Shown: positions 17,539 to 27,332 of the stretch, in pieces
Layout: each line of letters begins with the position of its first letter
Numbering within the stretch: the stretch's first letter is position 1
DNA from: Alphaproteobacteria bacterium
GTDB taxonomy: Bacteria > Pseudomonadota > Alphaproteobacteria > DSM-16000 > Inquilinaceae
Direction: 5' to 3'
Assembly: GCA_028277405.1 (NCBI GenBank)
Contig: JANQGH010000084.1
Location: 1-64,000 of the forward strand
Length of the DNA: 64,000 nt
The notes under the pieces: generated by a model
Databases searched by the model: none
Told to the model about the DNA's origin: nothing
What the model saw: the letters and a program-made list of their open reading frames with translations, nothing else
Translations under genes and position numbers: made by a program

Positions 17539-18344
17539 CCCCATCGACGTATGTCGCCAAGCATTTCGACTGGGCCGTAGATGACAGGATCGGCACGATC
17601 ACCCTGAACCGGCCGGAACGGAAGAACCCACTGACGTTTGAGAGCTATGCGGAGCTGCGCGACCTGTTCAAGGCGCTGCGCACCGATGAAGTGCTGAAGG
17701 CAATCGTCATCACCGGCGCCGGCGGCAATTTCTGCTCCGGCGGCGACGTGCACGAGATCATCGGGCCGCTGACTCGGATGGACATGCCCGACCTGCTGGC
17801 CTTCACCCGCATGACCGGCGATCTGGTCAAGGCCATGCGCGCCTGCCCCCAGCCGATCATCGCGGCCGTCGAAGGCGTATGCGCCGGCGCCGGCGCGATC
17901 CTGGCCATGGCCTCGGACCTGCGCATCGGCACGGCAGAGACCAAGACGGCCTTCCTGTTCACGCGGGTCGGCCTTGCCGGCTGCGACATGGGTGCCTGCG
18001 CCATGCTGCCCCGGATCATCGGCCAGGGTCGCGCGGCAGAACTGCTTTACACGGGTCGCGGCATGAGCGGCGCGGAAGGCGAGCGTTGGGGCTTTTTCAA
18101 TCGCCTGGTCGGCGCCGGAGAAACGCTCGCGGCCGCGACCGAGCAGGCAGCAAGGCTGGCCAACGGCCCGACCTTCGCCCACGGCATGACCAAAACCATG
18201 CTGCACCAGGAATGGTCCATGGGTCTGGACGAGGCGATCGAGGCCGAGGCGCAGGCTCAAGCGATCTGCATGCAAACGCAGGATTTTCTTCGCGCTTACA
18301 AGGCTTTCTCGGAAAAATCGAAACCTGTGTTCGAGGGCAACTGA
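17535..18344 (+). CDS. Crotonase-fold (enoyl-CoA hydratase/isomerase) protein, non-canonical active site
   Basis: 269-residue crotonase-family enzyme acting on a CoA ester. The first oxyanion-hole segment [17 protein letters not shown] is intact. At the two places where hydratases carry catalytic glutamates, this protein has [12 protein letters not shown] (Ile instead of Glu) and [10 protein letters not shown] (Thr instead of Glu). It is therefore probably not a simple hydratase; a hydrolase, isomerase or ring-opening role is possible. It overlaps the MarR gene (ATGA) and the dehydrogenase gene (TGATG). Confidence 0.88.
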   Translation: MTPSTYVAKHFDWAVDDRIGTITLNRPERKNPLTFESYAELRDLFKALRTDEVLKAIVITGAGGNFCSGGDVHEIIGPLTRMDMPDLLAFTRMTGDLVKAMRACPQPIIAAVEGVCAGAGAILAMASDLRIGTAETKTAFLFTRVGLAGCDMGACAMLPRIIGQGRAAELLYTGRGMSGAEGERWGFFNRLVGAGETLAAATEQAARLANGPTFAHGMTKTMLHQEWSMGLDEAIEAEAQAQAICMQTQDFLRAYKAFSEKSKPVFEGN

Positions 18345-19519
18345 TGACCGATCTCAGCTTCCTCGACTGGCCTTTCTTCGACGACCGGCATCGGGATATC
18401 GCCGATCGCCTCGACGCCTGGGCCAGCCAGTCACTGACCCAGGTCGATCATGGCGACGTCGACGCGGCCTGCCGGGATCTCGTCCAACGGCTTGGCCATG
18501 ATGGTCTGCTCAATGCCTGTGTGGCGCCGACGCCGAGCGACCGGCTGGACGTGCGCACCCTCTGCCTGACGCGGGAGACCTTGGCCCGCTATGACGGCCT
18601 GGCGGACTTCGCGTTCGCCATGCAGGGGCTGGGCGCCGGCCCCATCAGCCTGTTCGGCAGTGCGGAACAGCGCGAGACGTGGCTGCCCAAGGTGGCTGCC
18701 GGCGAGCCCATTGCCGCGTTCGCCCTGTCGGAGCCGGAGGCGGGGTCGGATGTCGCCGCCCTGGCGACGACGGCCGAGCGCGACGGCAACCATTTCGTGC
18801 TGAACGGCACCAAGACCTGGATTTCCAACGGCGGCATCGCGGATTTCTACATCTTGTTCGCCCGCACCGGTGAGGCGCCGGGCGCGCGCGGCCTGTCGGC
18901 CTTCGTGGTCCCGGCCGATGCGCCGGGTCTTGAGATCGCCGAACGCATCGAGGTTATCGCCCCTCACCCCCTGGCCACTTTGGCGCTCCGGGACTGCCGC
19001 CTGCCGGCAGACACGCTGATCGGCCAGGGCGGCGACGGCTTCAAGATCGCCATGGCGACGCTGGACGTTTTCCGCTCCACGGTCGGCGCGGCGGCGCTCG
19101 GCTTCGCCCGGCGCGCGCTCGACGAGACCCTGGCCCACACCAGCACCCGCCACCTGTTCGGCGCACCCTTGGCCGACCTGCAGATGAGCCAGGCGCGGCT
19201 GGCCGACATGGCCACCCAGGTCGATGCCAGCGCCCTGCTGGTCTACCGCGCCGCTTGGACAAAGGACCAGGGCGCGGCCCGGGTCACGCGGGAAGCCGCC
19301 ATGGCCAAGATGCACGCCACCGAGGCGGCCCAACAGGTCATCGACAGCGCCGTGCAGCTTCATGGCGGCCTGGGCGTGACCAGCGGCCAGATGGTCGAGC
19401 GGCTGTACCGCGAGATCCGCGCCCTGCGCATCTATGAAGGCGCGACGGAGATCCAGAAGCTGGTGATCGCGCGCCAGACCCTGGCGGACTTTCAGGCCGG
19501 CCAGGGAGGCTCGCCGTGA
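18344..19519 (+). CDS. Acyl-CoA dehydrogenase
   Basis: FAD enzyme that introduces a double bond into an acyl- or cyclohexenyl-CoA. The 391-residue protein has the N-terminal helical domain, the FAD/substrate segment [16 protein letters not shown], the [11 protein letters not shown] loop and the C-terminal [15 protein letters not shown], where the Glu after GAT is the short-chain-type catalytic base. The start at 18344 shares one base with the preceding stop, and the gene runs into the ligase gene by GTGA overlap. In this pathway it would act on the reduced ring or its opened product. Confidence 0.93.
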   Translation: MTDLSFLDWPFFDDRHRDIADRLDAWASQSLTQVDHGDVDAACRDLVQRLGHDGLLNACVAPTPSDRLDVRTLCLTRETLARYDGLADFAFAMQGLGAGPISLFGSAEQRETWLPKVAAGEPIAAFALSEPEAGSDVAALATTAERDGNHFVLNGTKTWISNGGIADFYILFARTGEAPGARGLSAFVVPADAPGLEIAERIEVIAPHPLATLALRDCRLPADTLIGQGGDGFKIAMATLDVFRSTVGAAALGFARRALDETLAHTSTRHLFGAPLADLQMSQARLADMATQVDASALLVYRAAWTKDQGAARVTREAAMAKMHATEAAQQVIDSAVQLHGGLGVTSGQMVERLYREIRALRIYEGATEIQKLVIARQTLADFQAGQGGSP

Positions 19520-21138
19520 CGGAGGCTTCCTTCGACAGCTTTGCGCGCGATCATCTGCCGCCGCGCGATCAATGGCCGGACCTGATCCAGGGCCCGGACA
19601 CGACCTATCCGGCCCGGCTGAACGCTGCCGTCGAGTTCGTCGACAAATGGGCCGCGCAGGACCCCGACCGTCCGGCCGTTCGCTGGCCCGATGGCCTTTG
19701 GACATACGGAGATTTAGCCAAGAAGATCAATCGCATCGCCAACGTCCTGACCCAGAAGCTGGGCCTGATCCCCGGCAACCGCGTGCTGCTGCGGGCCGCC
19801 AACAATCCGATGATGGTGGCCTGCTATTTCGCGGTCTTGAAGGCCGGCGGCATCCCGGTCGGTACCATGCCGCTGTTGCGGTCGCGCGAGTTGGAGACCA
19901 TCGCGGCCAAGGCACAGATCCGGCTGGCGCTCTGCGACGCGGACCTGACTGACGAATTGCAAGACGCCATGGCGCGCGGCACGACGCTGGAGCGGATCGT
20001 GGCGTTCTCCGGCGACGGCTCGGAAGACCAAGAACTCGAGCGTGCGATGGCCGGGGTGCCGGACAGCTTCAAGGCCACCGACACCGCCGCCAACGATGTC
20101 GCCCTGATCGCGTTCACCTCCGGCTCGACCGGCAAGCCAAAGGCAACGATGCATTTTCATCGCGACCTGCTGGCGGTTTGCGACACGTTCTCCAAGCACA
20201 TCCTGAAGCCGGAGCCCAACGACATCTTCTGCGGCAGCCCGCCGCTGGCCTTCACCTTCGGGCTTGGCGGGCTGGTGCTGTTCCCCTTCCGGGTCGGCGC
20301 CTCGACCTTCCTGATGGAAAAGCCGTCACCGCCGCTGCTGGGCGAGGCCATCGGGCGGTTCAAGCCGACCGTCTGCTTCACGGCACCGACCGGCTATCGG
20401 GTCCTTGCCCAGATGGTTCAGGACGGCGAGGTCGATCTCGCCAGCTTGCGCAAATGTGTCTCGGCCGGCGAGACGCTGCCCGCCGCGACTTTCGAGGCCT
20501 TCAAACAGGCGACCGGCCTGTCGATCATCGACGGCATCGGCGCCACCGAGATGCTGCACATCTTCATCTCCGCTGCCGGCGAAGACATCCGGCCCGGCTC
20601 CACAGGCAAGCCGGTGCCCGGCTACGAGGCAAGCGTGGTCGACGACGCCATGAACGAGCTAGCCCCGGGAACCGTCGGAAATCTGGCCGTGCGCGGGCCG
20701 ACCGGCTGTCGTTATCTAGCGGATGAACGGCAGCTTAAATATGTCAACAAAGGATGGAACTTAACCGGTGATGCTTATGTCATGGATGAAGAGGGCTATT
20801 TCTGGTTCCAGGCCCGCGCCGACGACATGATCGTGTCTTCCGGCTATAACATCGGTGGGCCGGAGGTCGAGGATGCCCTGCTTACCCACCCCGATGTAGC
20901 CGACTGCGCGGTGGTCGGCGCACCCGACCAGGCCAGAGGCCAGATCGTCAAGGCGTTCGTCATCCTGGCGGCCGGCGTGGTCGGCGATGAAGCCAAGGTC
21001 AAGGCCTTGCAGGATTTCGTTAAGGGCGAAATCGCGCCTTACAAATATCCGCGCGCGATCGAGTTCGTCAGCGCGTTGCCGCGCACCGAGACTGGCAAGG
21101 TCCAGCGCTTCAAGCTGCGCCAGCAGGAGGATGCGTGA
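19516..21138 (+). CDS. Aryl-CoA ligase, 2-aminobenzoate/benzoate-CoA ligase family
   Basis: Activates an aromatic acid with ATP and CoA in two steps through an acyl-AMP. The 540-residue ANL enzyme has the P-loop-like [14 protein letters not shown], the motif [14 protein letters not shown], which is typical of benzoate and 2-aminobenzoate-CoA ligases, the hinge region [17 protein letters not shown] and the C-terminal catalytic Lys in TETGKVQR. It starts at GTG overlapping the dehydrogenase stop. With the hydroxylase at 22.4-24.7 kb it points to 2-aminobenzoate as substrate; salicylate or benzoate are alternatives. Confidence 0.9.
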   Translation: MTEASFDSFARDHLPPRDQWPDLIQGPDTTYPARLNAAVEFVDKWAAQDPDRPAVRWPDGLWTYGDLAKKINRIANVLTQKLGLIPGNRVLLRAANNPMMVACYFAVLKAGGIPVGTMPLLRSRELETIAAKAQIRLALCDADLTDELQDAMARGTTLERIVAFSGDGSEDQELERAMAGVPDSFKATDTAANDVALIAFTSGSTGKPKATMHFHRDLLAVCDTFSKHILKPEPNDIFCGSPPLAFTFGLGGLVLFPFRVGASTFLMEKPSPPLLGEAIGRFKPTVCFTAPTGYRVLAQMVQDGEVDLASLRKCVSAGETLPAATFEAFKQATGLSIIDGIGATEMLHIFISAAGEDIRPGSTGKPVPGYEASVVDDAMNELAPGTVGNLAVRGPTGCRYLADERQLKYVNKGWNLTGDAYVMDEEGYFWFQARADDMIVSSGYNIGGPEVEDALLTHPDVADCAVVGAPDQARGQIVKAFVILAAGVVGDEAKVKALQDFVKGEIAPYKYPRAIEFVSALPRTETGKVQRFKLRQQEDA

Positions 21139-21530
21139 TGGCTCACCGCGTATTGCAACCCAGTAACTGGGCCAAGCCCAAGGGCTATGCCAACGGCATC
21201 GAGGCGACCGGCCGGCAGATCTTCATCGGAGGCCAGATCGGCTGGGACGCGGACCAGCGCTTCGTCGCCGACGACTTCGTCGGCCAGGCGCGCCAGGCGC
21301 TGGCCAACATTGTCGCCGTGCTGGCAGAGGCCGACGCCGGGCCGGAGCATATCGTGCGCCTGACCTGGTATGTCGTCGATATGGATGAGTACAATGCTTG
21401 CCAGCGCGACCTCGGCCGCGCCTACCGCGACGTCATCGGCCCGCACTATCCCGCGATGGCACTGATCCAGGTGGTCCGGCTGGCCGAGCCGAAGGCACGG
21501 GTGGAGGTCGAAGCGACGGCGGTGGTTTAG
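21138..21530 (+). CDS. RidA/YjgF family protein lacking the canonical arginine
   Basis: 130-residue RidA-fold protein, last gene of the six-gene operon. The fold is recognisable from IFIGGQIGWD, the helix with QARQALANIVAVL and the C-terminal VEVEATAVV. RidA deaminases use an Arg in a P-A-R-S motif to hydrolyse imines; here that stretch reads YPAMALIQVVRL, with Met in place of Arg. It may bind an enamine or CoA product without RidA-type catalysis. AGGAGG seven bases upstream selects the ATG at 21138 over the GTG at 21135. Confidence 0.88.
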   Translation: MAHRVLQPSNWAKPKGYANGIEATGRQIFIGGQIGWDADQRFVADDFVGQARQALANIVAVLAEADAGPEHIVRLTWYVVDMDEYNACQRDLGRAYRDVIGPHYPAMALIQVVRLAEPKARVEVEATAVV

Positions 21531-21633
21531 ACCGTGTGCTCACAGATGGACACGCCTGCCTTCCAGCCACTTGCCGGCTTTGTGTGGCCCGGCTGATGAT
21601 GCCGCTGTTGCGGGGCAATCGGATACCCTGCGA

Positions 21634-22155
21634 CTACTGCTCTAGTCCTAATTGCGACGTGAAGGACACAGATGTCCAGTCATTGGCGTCGAAGGTCACA
21701 TGATTACGCCGTTGGTCAGAGTCCGGTAAAGTAGCGAGCCAAAACTTGGCGGCAGGAGCATTGTCGGTCAGCCACGCTATTTCCCAATCTCCGCTGTGGT
21801 TTTCCAGGATTGAACGGAGCGCCGCCCTGCCTAAGCCTCTTCTTTGGTAAGGCCGAAGTACGCAAAACTCAGCCATAAACCAGCAGGGGCTTCTTTCTCT
21901 TATCGGGCAATGGCTTATGACAAGCGCAAAACCAACAATCTCTCCGTTGAGGTAGAAGAGATAAGGGTGCTCCCAAAACCGGTCGAGCATGTCATAGTCG
22001 TAAAGGCCAAGAGAATTGACCGGGAAGACCGACTGCGCGGCCATGTCGTAGAGATAAAACTGGATCAGATTGCCGAAGACGGGTTTGCAGGACGCGTCGA
22101 CCGCAACCACTTTGAAGTCATCGATTTCGCGGCTCTTCGGCACGGATTCCCTCAA
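21634..22155 (-). CDS. GNAT family N-acetyltransferase
   Basis: 173-residue acetyltransferase-like protein. The acetyl-CoA pyrophosphate loop is visible as RPYQRRGLGRAALRSIL, preceded by the strand MAEFCVL. The substrate is unknown. The gene is noticeably richer in A and T than its neighbours and stands alone between the two halves of the anthranilate-type cluster on the minus strand, which suggests later acquisition. The start is uncertain: TTG at 22155 opens the frame and no strong ribosome site is seen. Confidence 0.72.
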   Translation of the reverse strand: MRESVPKSREIDDFKVVAVDASCKPVFGNLIQFYLYDMAAQSVFPVNSLGLYDYDMLDRFWEHPYLFYLNGEIVGFALVISHCPIRERSPCWFMAEFCVLRPYQRRGLGRAALRSILENHSGDWEIAWLTDNAPAAKFWLATLPDSDQRRNHVTFDANDWTSVSFTSQLGLEQ

Positions 22156-22396
22156 AGAGAAGACCCTGTCAGACTAGGCGGGAGACACTCTCGGAGCAAT
22201 ATGCGCTCGTTTGAGACGACCAGCCCGTGGAAAGCAGAATTATGTTGTAGCGGGAATCGGACTTTGAGCGGTTCCTAGACGGGATCAAGAACTGCCGCGG
22301 GGTTGCCACTCAATATCAGAGGCGAGGCGCGGATGTCCCCGCAGTCATCAGGCTGGCGGCCATCCCGTTCTTTTTGGGCGTCCAGGCTGCCAGGTC

Positions 22397-24697
22397 CTAA
22401 ACCGCGCCCAGCATCTCCTTTTCGCGCTCCAGCAAACGCAGATACTGCTCGCGTCCAGTGAGATAGGGGTTGGGCCACCATTGGGCCTCGTAGCCCTGGG
22501 CGCCGGCGGCGTGCAGCGTCCAGTAGGGATCGGCGAGATGCGGCCGGGCCAGCGCCACCAGATCGGCGCGGCCGGCGGCCAGGATCGAGTTGGCGTGGTC
22601 GCATTCGAAGATGTTGCCGACCGCCATGGTGGCCAGCCCGGCCTCGTTGCGAATGCGGTCCGAATAGGGTGTCTGGAACATGCGGCCATAGACCGGCTTG
22701 GCCTCGATCGAGGTCTGGCCGGCCGAAACGTCGATCAGGTCGGCGCCGTGGTCGCTGAACGCCTTGGCGATGGCGACCGCGTCCTCGCCGTCGATGCCCT
22801 CGGGCACCCAGTCGGTAGCCGAGATGCGCACGGACAGCGGCCGACCCTCCGGCCACGCGGCACGCACGGCGTCGAACACCTCAAGCGGATAGCGCAGGCG
22901 GTTTTCCAGCGAGCCGCCATAGGCGTCCGTGCGCCTGTTGGTCAGCGGCGTGATGAAGGCGCTCAACAGATAGCCGTGGGCGCAGTGCAGTTCGGCCATG
23001 TCGAACCCGGCCTCGGCACCGCGCTTGGCCGCCGCGACGAACTGGTCGCGCACCAGGTCCATCGCCGCACGGTCCATCTCGACCGGGGTCTGGTTCTCCG
23101 GCGCCCACTTCACCGGCGACGGCGCCAGGATCGGCCAGTTGCCGCTGTCGAGCGGCACATCGTAGCCTTCCCAGCCGACCTTGGTGGACCCTTTCGGTCC
23201 GGAATGGCCCAGCTGCAGGCAGATCCTGGCCTGCGTGCTGGCATGCACGAAGTCGACGATGCGCTTCCATTCGGCCGCTTGTTCGTCGGTGTAAAGGCCG
23301 GCGCAGCCCGGCGTGATGCGGCCCTCCGGCGAGACGCAGGTCATTTCGGTGAAGATCAGGCCAGCACCGCCAATGGCGCGGCTGCCGAGATGGACCATGT
23401 GGAAGTCGTTGGGCATGCCGTCGCGGGCGCTGTAGGTCGCCATCGGGCTGACCACGACCCGGTTCACCGTCTCCATGCCGCGCAGCCGGAAGGGCTGGAA
23501 CATGGGCGGGATGGCGATCTGCTGGGGCCGGCCGGTCATGTGCTCGCCCAGCCAGCGCTCATACGCCTCCAGATAGGCCGGGTCGCGCAGGCGCAGATTG
23601 TCGTGGCCGATCCGCTGGCTGCGGGTCAGCAGGGAGTAGGTGAACTGCTCCGGCTCCAGCGCGTCGGCATACCGGTCGACATGTTCGAACCATTCGGTCG
23701 AGTTGCGGGCCGCCGACTGGATCTTCAGCACCTCGATCCGACGCTCGTCTTCATAGTCGGCAAGCGCCGCCTTCACGTTATTGCCATGCTTTTCGAACGA
23801 TTCGGCCAGCGCGATCGCGTCTTCCAGCGCCAGCTTGGTGCCCGATCCGATGGAGAAGTGCGCCGAATGCGCCGCGTCGCCCATCAGCACGATGTTGTCC
23901 TTGACCCAGGTCTCGTTGATGACGCGCGGAAAGCTGATCCAGGCAGAAGAGCCGCGCAGATGCTTGGCGTTCGACATCAGCGGATGGCCGTCCAGCCACG
24001 GGCCGAACAGCTTTTCGCAGAACGCGATGCTCTCTTCCGCGTCCGCCTCGGCCAGCCCTGCCGCCTCCCACGTTTCCTCCCGCGTCTCGACGATGAAGGT
24101 CGAGGTCTCCTTGTCGAACCGGTAGGCGTGTGCCTGGAACCAGCCCCATTCGGTCTTCACGAAGATGAATGTGAAGGCCTCGAAGATCTTGTGCGTGCCG
24201 AGCCAGACGAACTTGTTCTTGCGCACCTCGATCTGCGGCTTGAAGGTGTCGGCGAATTGGGTGCGGATGCGGGAATTGATGCCGTCCGAGGCGACGATCA
24301 GATCGGCATCGGCGAACTGGTCGAGCGCGCCCGGATCGATCTCGATATCGAACACCAGCTTCACGCCTAGCGCCTCGGCCCGCGCCTGCAGGATGTTCAG
24401 CAGCCGCTTGCGTTCGATGCCGCAAAAGCCGTGGCCGGTCGAGGTGATGGTCCGGCCCTTGAAGTGGACGTCGATATCGTCCCAGTCGGCGAAATTGTCG
24501 ATGATCTCGGCCTGGGTCTCGTCGTCTCCGCCGCGCAGATTTTGAAGCGTCTCGTCGGAGAACACGACGCCCCAGCCGAACGTGTCGTAGGGCCTGTTGC
24601 GCTCGTAAACCGTGATCTCGTGGCTGGGATCGGCCTTTTTCATCAAGATGGCGAAATAGAGCCCCGCCGGGCCGCCGCCGATGCACACGATCTTCAT
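22397..24697 (-). CDS. Bifunctional aryl-CoA hydroxylase/reductase (2-aminobenzoyl-CoA monooxygenase/reductase or salicylyl-CoA 5-hydroxylase type)
   Basis: 766-residue fusion. Residues 1 to about 390 form a class A FAD monooxygenase (GGGPAG near residues 7-12, [18 protein letters not shown] as the second FAD motif). From about 395 onward it is an old-yellow-enzyme FMN barrel ([28 protein letters not shown]). This architecture is that of 2-aminobenzoyl-CoA monooxygenase/reductase, which hydroxylates and then reduces the ring. The ATG at 24697 follows AAAGGGAG. A TTGGCG/TAAAAT promoter with a 17-base spacer overlaps the 24.7 kb palindrome. Salicylyl-CoA is the alternative substrate. Confidence 0.93.
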   Translation of the reverse strand: MKIVCIGGGPAGLYFAILMKKADPSHEITVYERNRPYDTFGWGVVFSDETLQNLRGGDDETQAEIIDNFADWDDIDVHFKGRTITSTGHGFCGIERKRLLNILQARAEALGVKLVFDIEIDPGALDQFADADLIVASDGINSRIRTQFADTFKPQIEVRKNKFVWLGTHKIFEAFTFIFVKTEWGWFQAHAYRFDKETSTFIVETREETWEAAGLAEADAEESIAFCEKLFGPWLDGHPLMSNAKHLRGSSAWISFPRVINETWVKDNIVLMGDAAHSAHFSIGSGTKLALEDAIALAESFEKHGNNVKAALADYEDERRIEVLKIQSAARNSTEWFEHVDRYADALEPEQFTYSLLTRSQRIGHDNLRLRDPAYLEAYERWLGEHMTGRPQQIAIPPMFQPFRLRGMETVNRVVVSPMATYSARDGMPNDFHMVHLGSRAIGGAGLIFTEMTCVSPEGRITPGCAGLYTDEQAAEWKRIVDFVHASTQARICLQLGHSGPKGSTKVGWEGYDVPLDSGNWPILAPSPVKWAPENQTPVEMDRAAMDLVRDQFVAAAKRGAEAGFDMAELHCAHGYLLSAFITPLTNRRTDAYGGSLENRLRYPLEVFDAVRAAWPEGRPLSVRISATDWVPEGIDGEDAVAIAKAFSDHGADLIDVSAGQTSIEAKPVYGRMFQTPYSDRIRNEAGLATMAVGNIFECDHANSILAAGRADLVALARPHLADPYWTLHAAGAQGYEAQWWPNPYLTGREQYLRLLEREKEMLGAV

Positions 24698-24722
24698 GAC
24701 CGAACAGTCTCCCTTTCCTGTA

Positions 24723-24750
24723 CGAGATATTTTAAGCTTAAAATATCTCG
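24723..24750. promoter_or_regulatory. 28-bp perfect palindromic operator between hydroxylase and glycerate kinase
   Basis: A perfect 28-base palindrome centred on AAGCTT (24736/24737). Its inner 24 bases are identical to the palindrome at 16214-16237. On the minus strand a -35-like TTGGCG, a 17-base spacer and a -10 TAAAAT place it over the -10 region of the hydroxylase promoter. On the plus strand the glycerate kinase starts 64 bases away, so both directions may be controlled. Confidence 0.8.
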
Positions 24751-24813
24751 CCGCCAAGCCTTGCCAAGTCCGGCGTTGGCATCGGGGGAACCTCGACCCT
24801 ATAACTGGTCCAT

Positions 24814-26091
24814 ATGACGCTCAACGACCCGCGTGGATTCCTCGGCGACCTGTTCAAGGCGGCCCTTTCGGCCGTCACCGCCGAAGGCTGCGTGCCGGCC
24901 AATCTGCCCTCACCGCCCAAGGGGCGCACGGTGGTGGTCGGCGCCGGCAAGGCGGCCGCCGCGATGGCGCAATCGGTCGAGCGACACTGGAACGGACCCT
25001 TGGAGGGCCTGGTCGTCACCCGCGACGATCACGGCGTACCATGTGCGCGGATCGAGGTGATTGAGGCCTCTCACCCCGTCCCTGACGAACGCGGCCAGGC
25101 GGCCGCTGGCCGCATCCTCGACCTGGCCCAGGGGCTGGGCGAGGACGACCTGCTGCTGTGCCTGATCTCCGGCGGTGGCTCGTCCCTGCTCGCCGTGCCG
25201 GCGCCCGGCCTGAGCCTGGACGACAAGCGTGTCGTCAACCGGGCCTTGCTGCGATCCGGCGCGTCTATCGATGAGATGAACACGGTGCGCAAGCATCTGT
25301 CGGCGGTAAAGGGCGGCCGATTGGCGGCAGCCGCCTATCCGGCACGCGTAGTAACGCTCGCAATTTCGGACGTGCCTGGCGACGACCCGTCTGTCATCGC
25401 GTCCGGCCCGACAGTGCCGGACCCGACAAGCTCGGCCGATGCCGTGGCAATCTTGGAACGCTACGGCATCGAGGTGCCGCCGGCGGTAACGCTGCATCTC
25501 GCGGACCCCACCAGCGAAACGCCGCCGGCCGACCATCCGGCATTCGCCCGGGCCGAGTACCAACTGATCGCGACACCCATGATGGCCCTAAGCGCGGCCG
25601 CCGACGCCGCCCGACGTGCCGGCGTCGAGCCCATCATCCTGGGCGATGCCATCGAGGGCGAAGCGCGGGAGGCCGGCACCGTTCACGCCGGCATCGCGCT
25701 GAGCGTGCGCCAACATGGCCAGCCCCTGTCGGCACCGGCCGTGATCCTGTCCGGCGGTGAAACCACCGTGACGGTGAAGGGCGACGGTCGGGGCGGCCGA
25801 AATGCCGAGTTTCTGTTGGGTCTGACTCTGGCCTTGAAAGGAGCCGCCGCCGTCACCGCGCTTGCCTGCGATACCGACGGCATCGACGGGTCGGAGGACA
25901 ATGCCGGTGCCATCTGCGATCCCAACACCTTGCAGCGCGCAGCGGAGGCCGGCCTGGACGGCCAAGCCATGCAGGCGAACAACGATGCCTACGGTTTCTT
26001 TACGGCCTTGAACGATCTGATCGTCACCGGCCCGACCCGCACGAACGTCAACGATTTCCGCGCCATCCTGATTGAGGCCCCGACGACATGA
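24814..26091 (+). CDS. Glycerate 2-kinase (GckA/MOFRL type, DUF4147)
   Basis: Phosphorylates D-glycerate to 2-phosphoglycerate with ATP. The 425-residue protein shows the family sequence [14 protein letters not shown], the glycine loop [32 protein letters not shown], the MOFRL-domain segment [14 protein letters not shown] with [12 protein letters not shown], and [14 protein letters not shown]. It is divergent from the aryl-CoA hydroxylase across the palindrome and overlaps the following GST by ATGA. Why a glycerate kinase should share that control region is unclear. Confidence 0.93.
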   Translation: MTLNDPRGFLGDLFKAALSAVTAEGCVPANLPSPPKGRTVVVGAGKAAAAMAQSVERHWNGPLEGLVVTRDDHGVPCARIEVIEASHPVPDERGQAAAGRILDLAQGLGEDDLLLCLISGGGSSLLAVPAPGLSLDDKRVVNRALLRSGASIDEMNTVRKHLSAVKGGRLAAAAYPARVVTLAISDVPGDDPSVIASGPTVPDPTSSADAVAILERYGIEVPPAVTLHLADPTSETPPADHPAFARAEYQLIATPMMALSAAADAARRAGVEPIILGDAIEGEAREAGTVHAGIALSVRQHGQPLSAPAVILSGGETTVTVKGDGRGGRNAEFLLGLTLALKGAAAVTALACDTDGIDGSEDNAGAICDPNTLQRAAEAGLDGQAMQANNDAYGFFTALNDLIVTGPTRTNVNDFRAILIEAPTT

Positions 26092-26744
26092 GCGACTACA
26101 CCCTGTTTTATTTCCCCGGTAACGCCAACATCGCCCCCCATGTCGCACTGGAAGAGGCCGGTGCCTCCTACGAACTCAGCCTTGTCGACCGGAAAAGCGG
26201 CGGCCTGCGTGACGCCGGCTATCTGGCGCTGAACCCCAACGCCCGCGTGCCTACCCTGATCGACCATACGCTGGGCGATCTGGTGATCTATGAGGCCGCC
26301 GCGATTTGCCTGCACATCAACGACCGGCATCCCGACGCCGGCCTGTTGCCGCCCGTCGGCACGCCGGAACGCGCCCGGGCCCTTCAATGGCTGATCTGGC
26401 TGACCAACACGCTGCAGGCCGAACTGCTGGTCTATCACTATCCGATGCGCCACGTGACCGAGGACGCTGCGATCGACACGGTTCGCGCAAAGGCCAATGA
26501 GCGTCTCGACTCTCAGTTCGCCATCGTCGCCAACGCGCTGGAGCAAACCGGCGCCTATCTGGCCGGCCAGGATTACAGCATCGCCGACGCCTATCTGACC
26601 ATGTTGTGCCGGTGGGCCGGGCGCCTGGCGAAACCGCCGCGCACCTATCCCGCGTTGAACCGGCTGGTCGACGCGGTGCTCGCCAGGCCCGCCGTCGATC
26701 GGGCCTATCAAACCGAAGGGGTCAAGCTGCCCTACGTTGCTTGA
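26088..26744 (+). CDS. Glutathione S-transferase family protein
   Basis: 218-residue GST. The N-terminal half begins YTLFYFPGNANIAPHVALEEAG and contains NPNARVPTL and IYEAAAICLHI (glutathione contacts). The C-terminal helical half includes the conserved Asp in DYSIADAYLTM. It starts inside the last four bases of the glycerate kinase gene, so the two are translationally coupled. A role as an isomerase for a ring-cleavage product is possible, but nothing in the sequence decides it. Confidence 0.88.
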   Translation: MSDYTLFYFPGNANIAPHVALEEAGASYELSLVDRKSGGLRDAGYLALNPNARVPTLIDHTLGDLVIYEAAAICLHINDRHPDAGLLPPVGTPERARALQWLIWLTNTLQAELLVYHYPMRHVTEDAAIDTVRAKANERLDSQFAIVANALEQTGAYLAGQDYSIADAYLTMLCRWAGRLAKPPRTYPALNRLVDAVLARPAVDRAYQTEGVKLPYVA

Positions 26745-26784
26745 GCCCCCATTTTTCCTTCGTATGCCAAACAGGAGTTCGTCC

Positions 26785-27252
26785 ATGACCGGAACCGTCG
26801 CCGCCCGCCTTGCCGAAAAGGGCATCGTCCTGCCCGAGGCCGTAACGCCCGTCGCCAGCTATGTGCCGTGGGTGATCACCGGCAACCTGCTGTTCATCTC
26901 CGGCCAAGTCCCGTTCAAGGAGGGGACGTTGAGCCATACCGGCCATCTGGGCGGCAACCTGACGGTGGACGAAGGCTATGACTGCGCGCGGGTCTGCGCG
27001 CTGAACATACTGGCGCAGGTGAACGACGCCCTGAACGGCGACCTGGACCGGGTCAGTCGGGTGGTGAAACTGACCGGATTTGTCGCCTGCACGCCGGACT
27101 TCGGCGACCAGCCCAAGGTGATCAACGGCGCCTCCGAGCTGATGGCCGAGGCGTTCGGCGACAATGGCCGCCATGCGCGGGCCGCTGTCGGCGTGCCGGC
27201 CCTGCCGCTGAACAGCGCGGTCGAGGTCGAGGCGATCTTCGAGTTGGGCTGA
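26785..27252 (+). CDS. RidA family protein with canonical arginine
   Basis: 155-residue RidA-like protein of the YjgF/TdcF group (YP-type, with VPWVITGNLLFISGQVPFK). The segment HARAAVGVPALPLNSAVEVEAI keeps the arginine that RidA uses to hydrolyse reactive enamines and imines, unlike the copy at 21.1 kb. AGGAG before the ATG at 26785 selects this start over an in-frame ATG at 26737. It is the third gene of the glycerate kinase-GST-RidA run. Confidence 0.9.
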   Translation: MTGTVAARLAEKGIVLPEAVTPVASYVPWVITGNLLFISGQVPFKEGTLSHTGHLGGNLTVDEGYDCARVCALNILAQVNDALNGDLDRVSRVVKLTGFVACTPDFGDQPKVINGASELMAEAFGDNGRHARAAVGVPALPLNSAVEVEAIFELG

Positions 27253-27332
27253 CTTGCCGGGCGGCGCCTTGCCGGATTGCCGACGGCGCCCATCTTGTTG
27301 TCTCTGCCCACCGACATGCCGGAACGTTTCGC

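Noticed and set aside
22156-22396. Possible integrase or transposase remnant next to the acetyltransferase
   Set aside because: No frame shows a recognisable motif and there are no terminal inverted repeats or target duplications that I can see.
22481-24370. Long plus-strand open frame opposite the aryl-CoA hydroxylase
   Set aside because: Its frame mirrors the hydroxylase codons and contains no recognisable domain; the minus strand has both FAD and OYE motifs.
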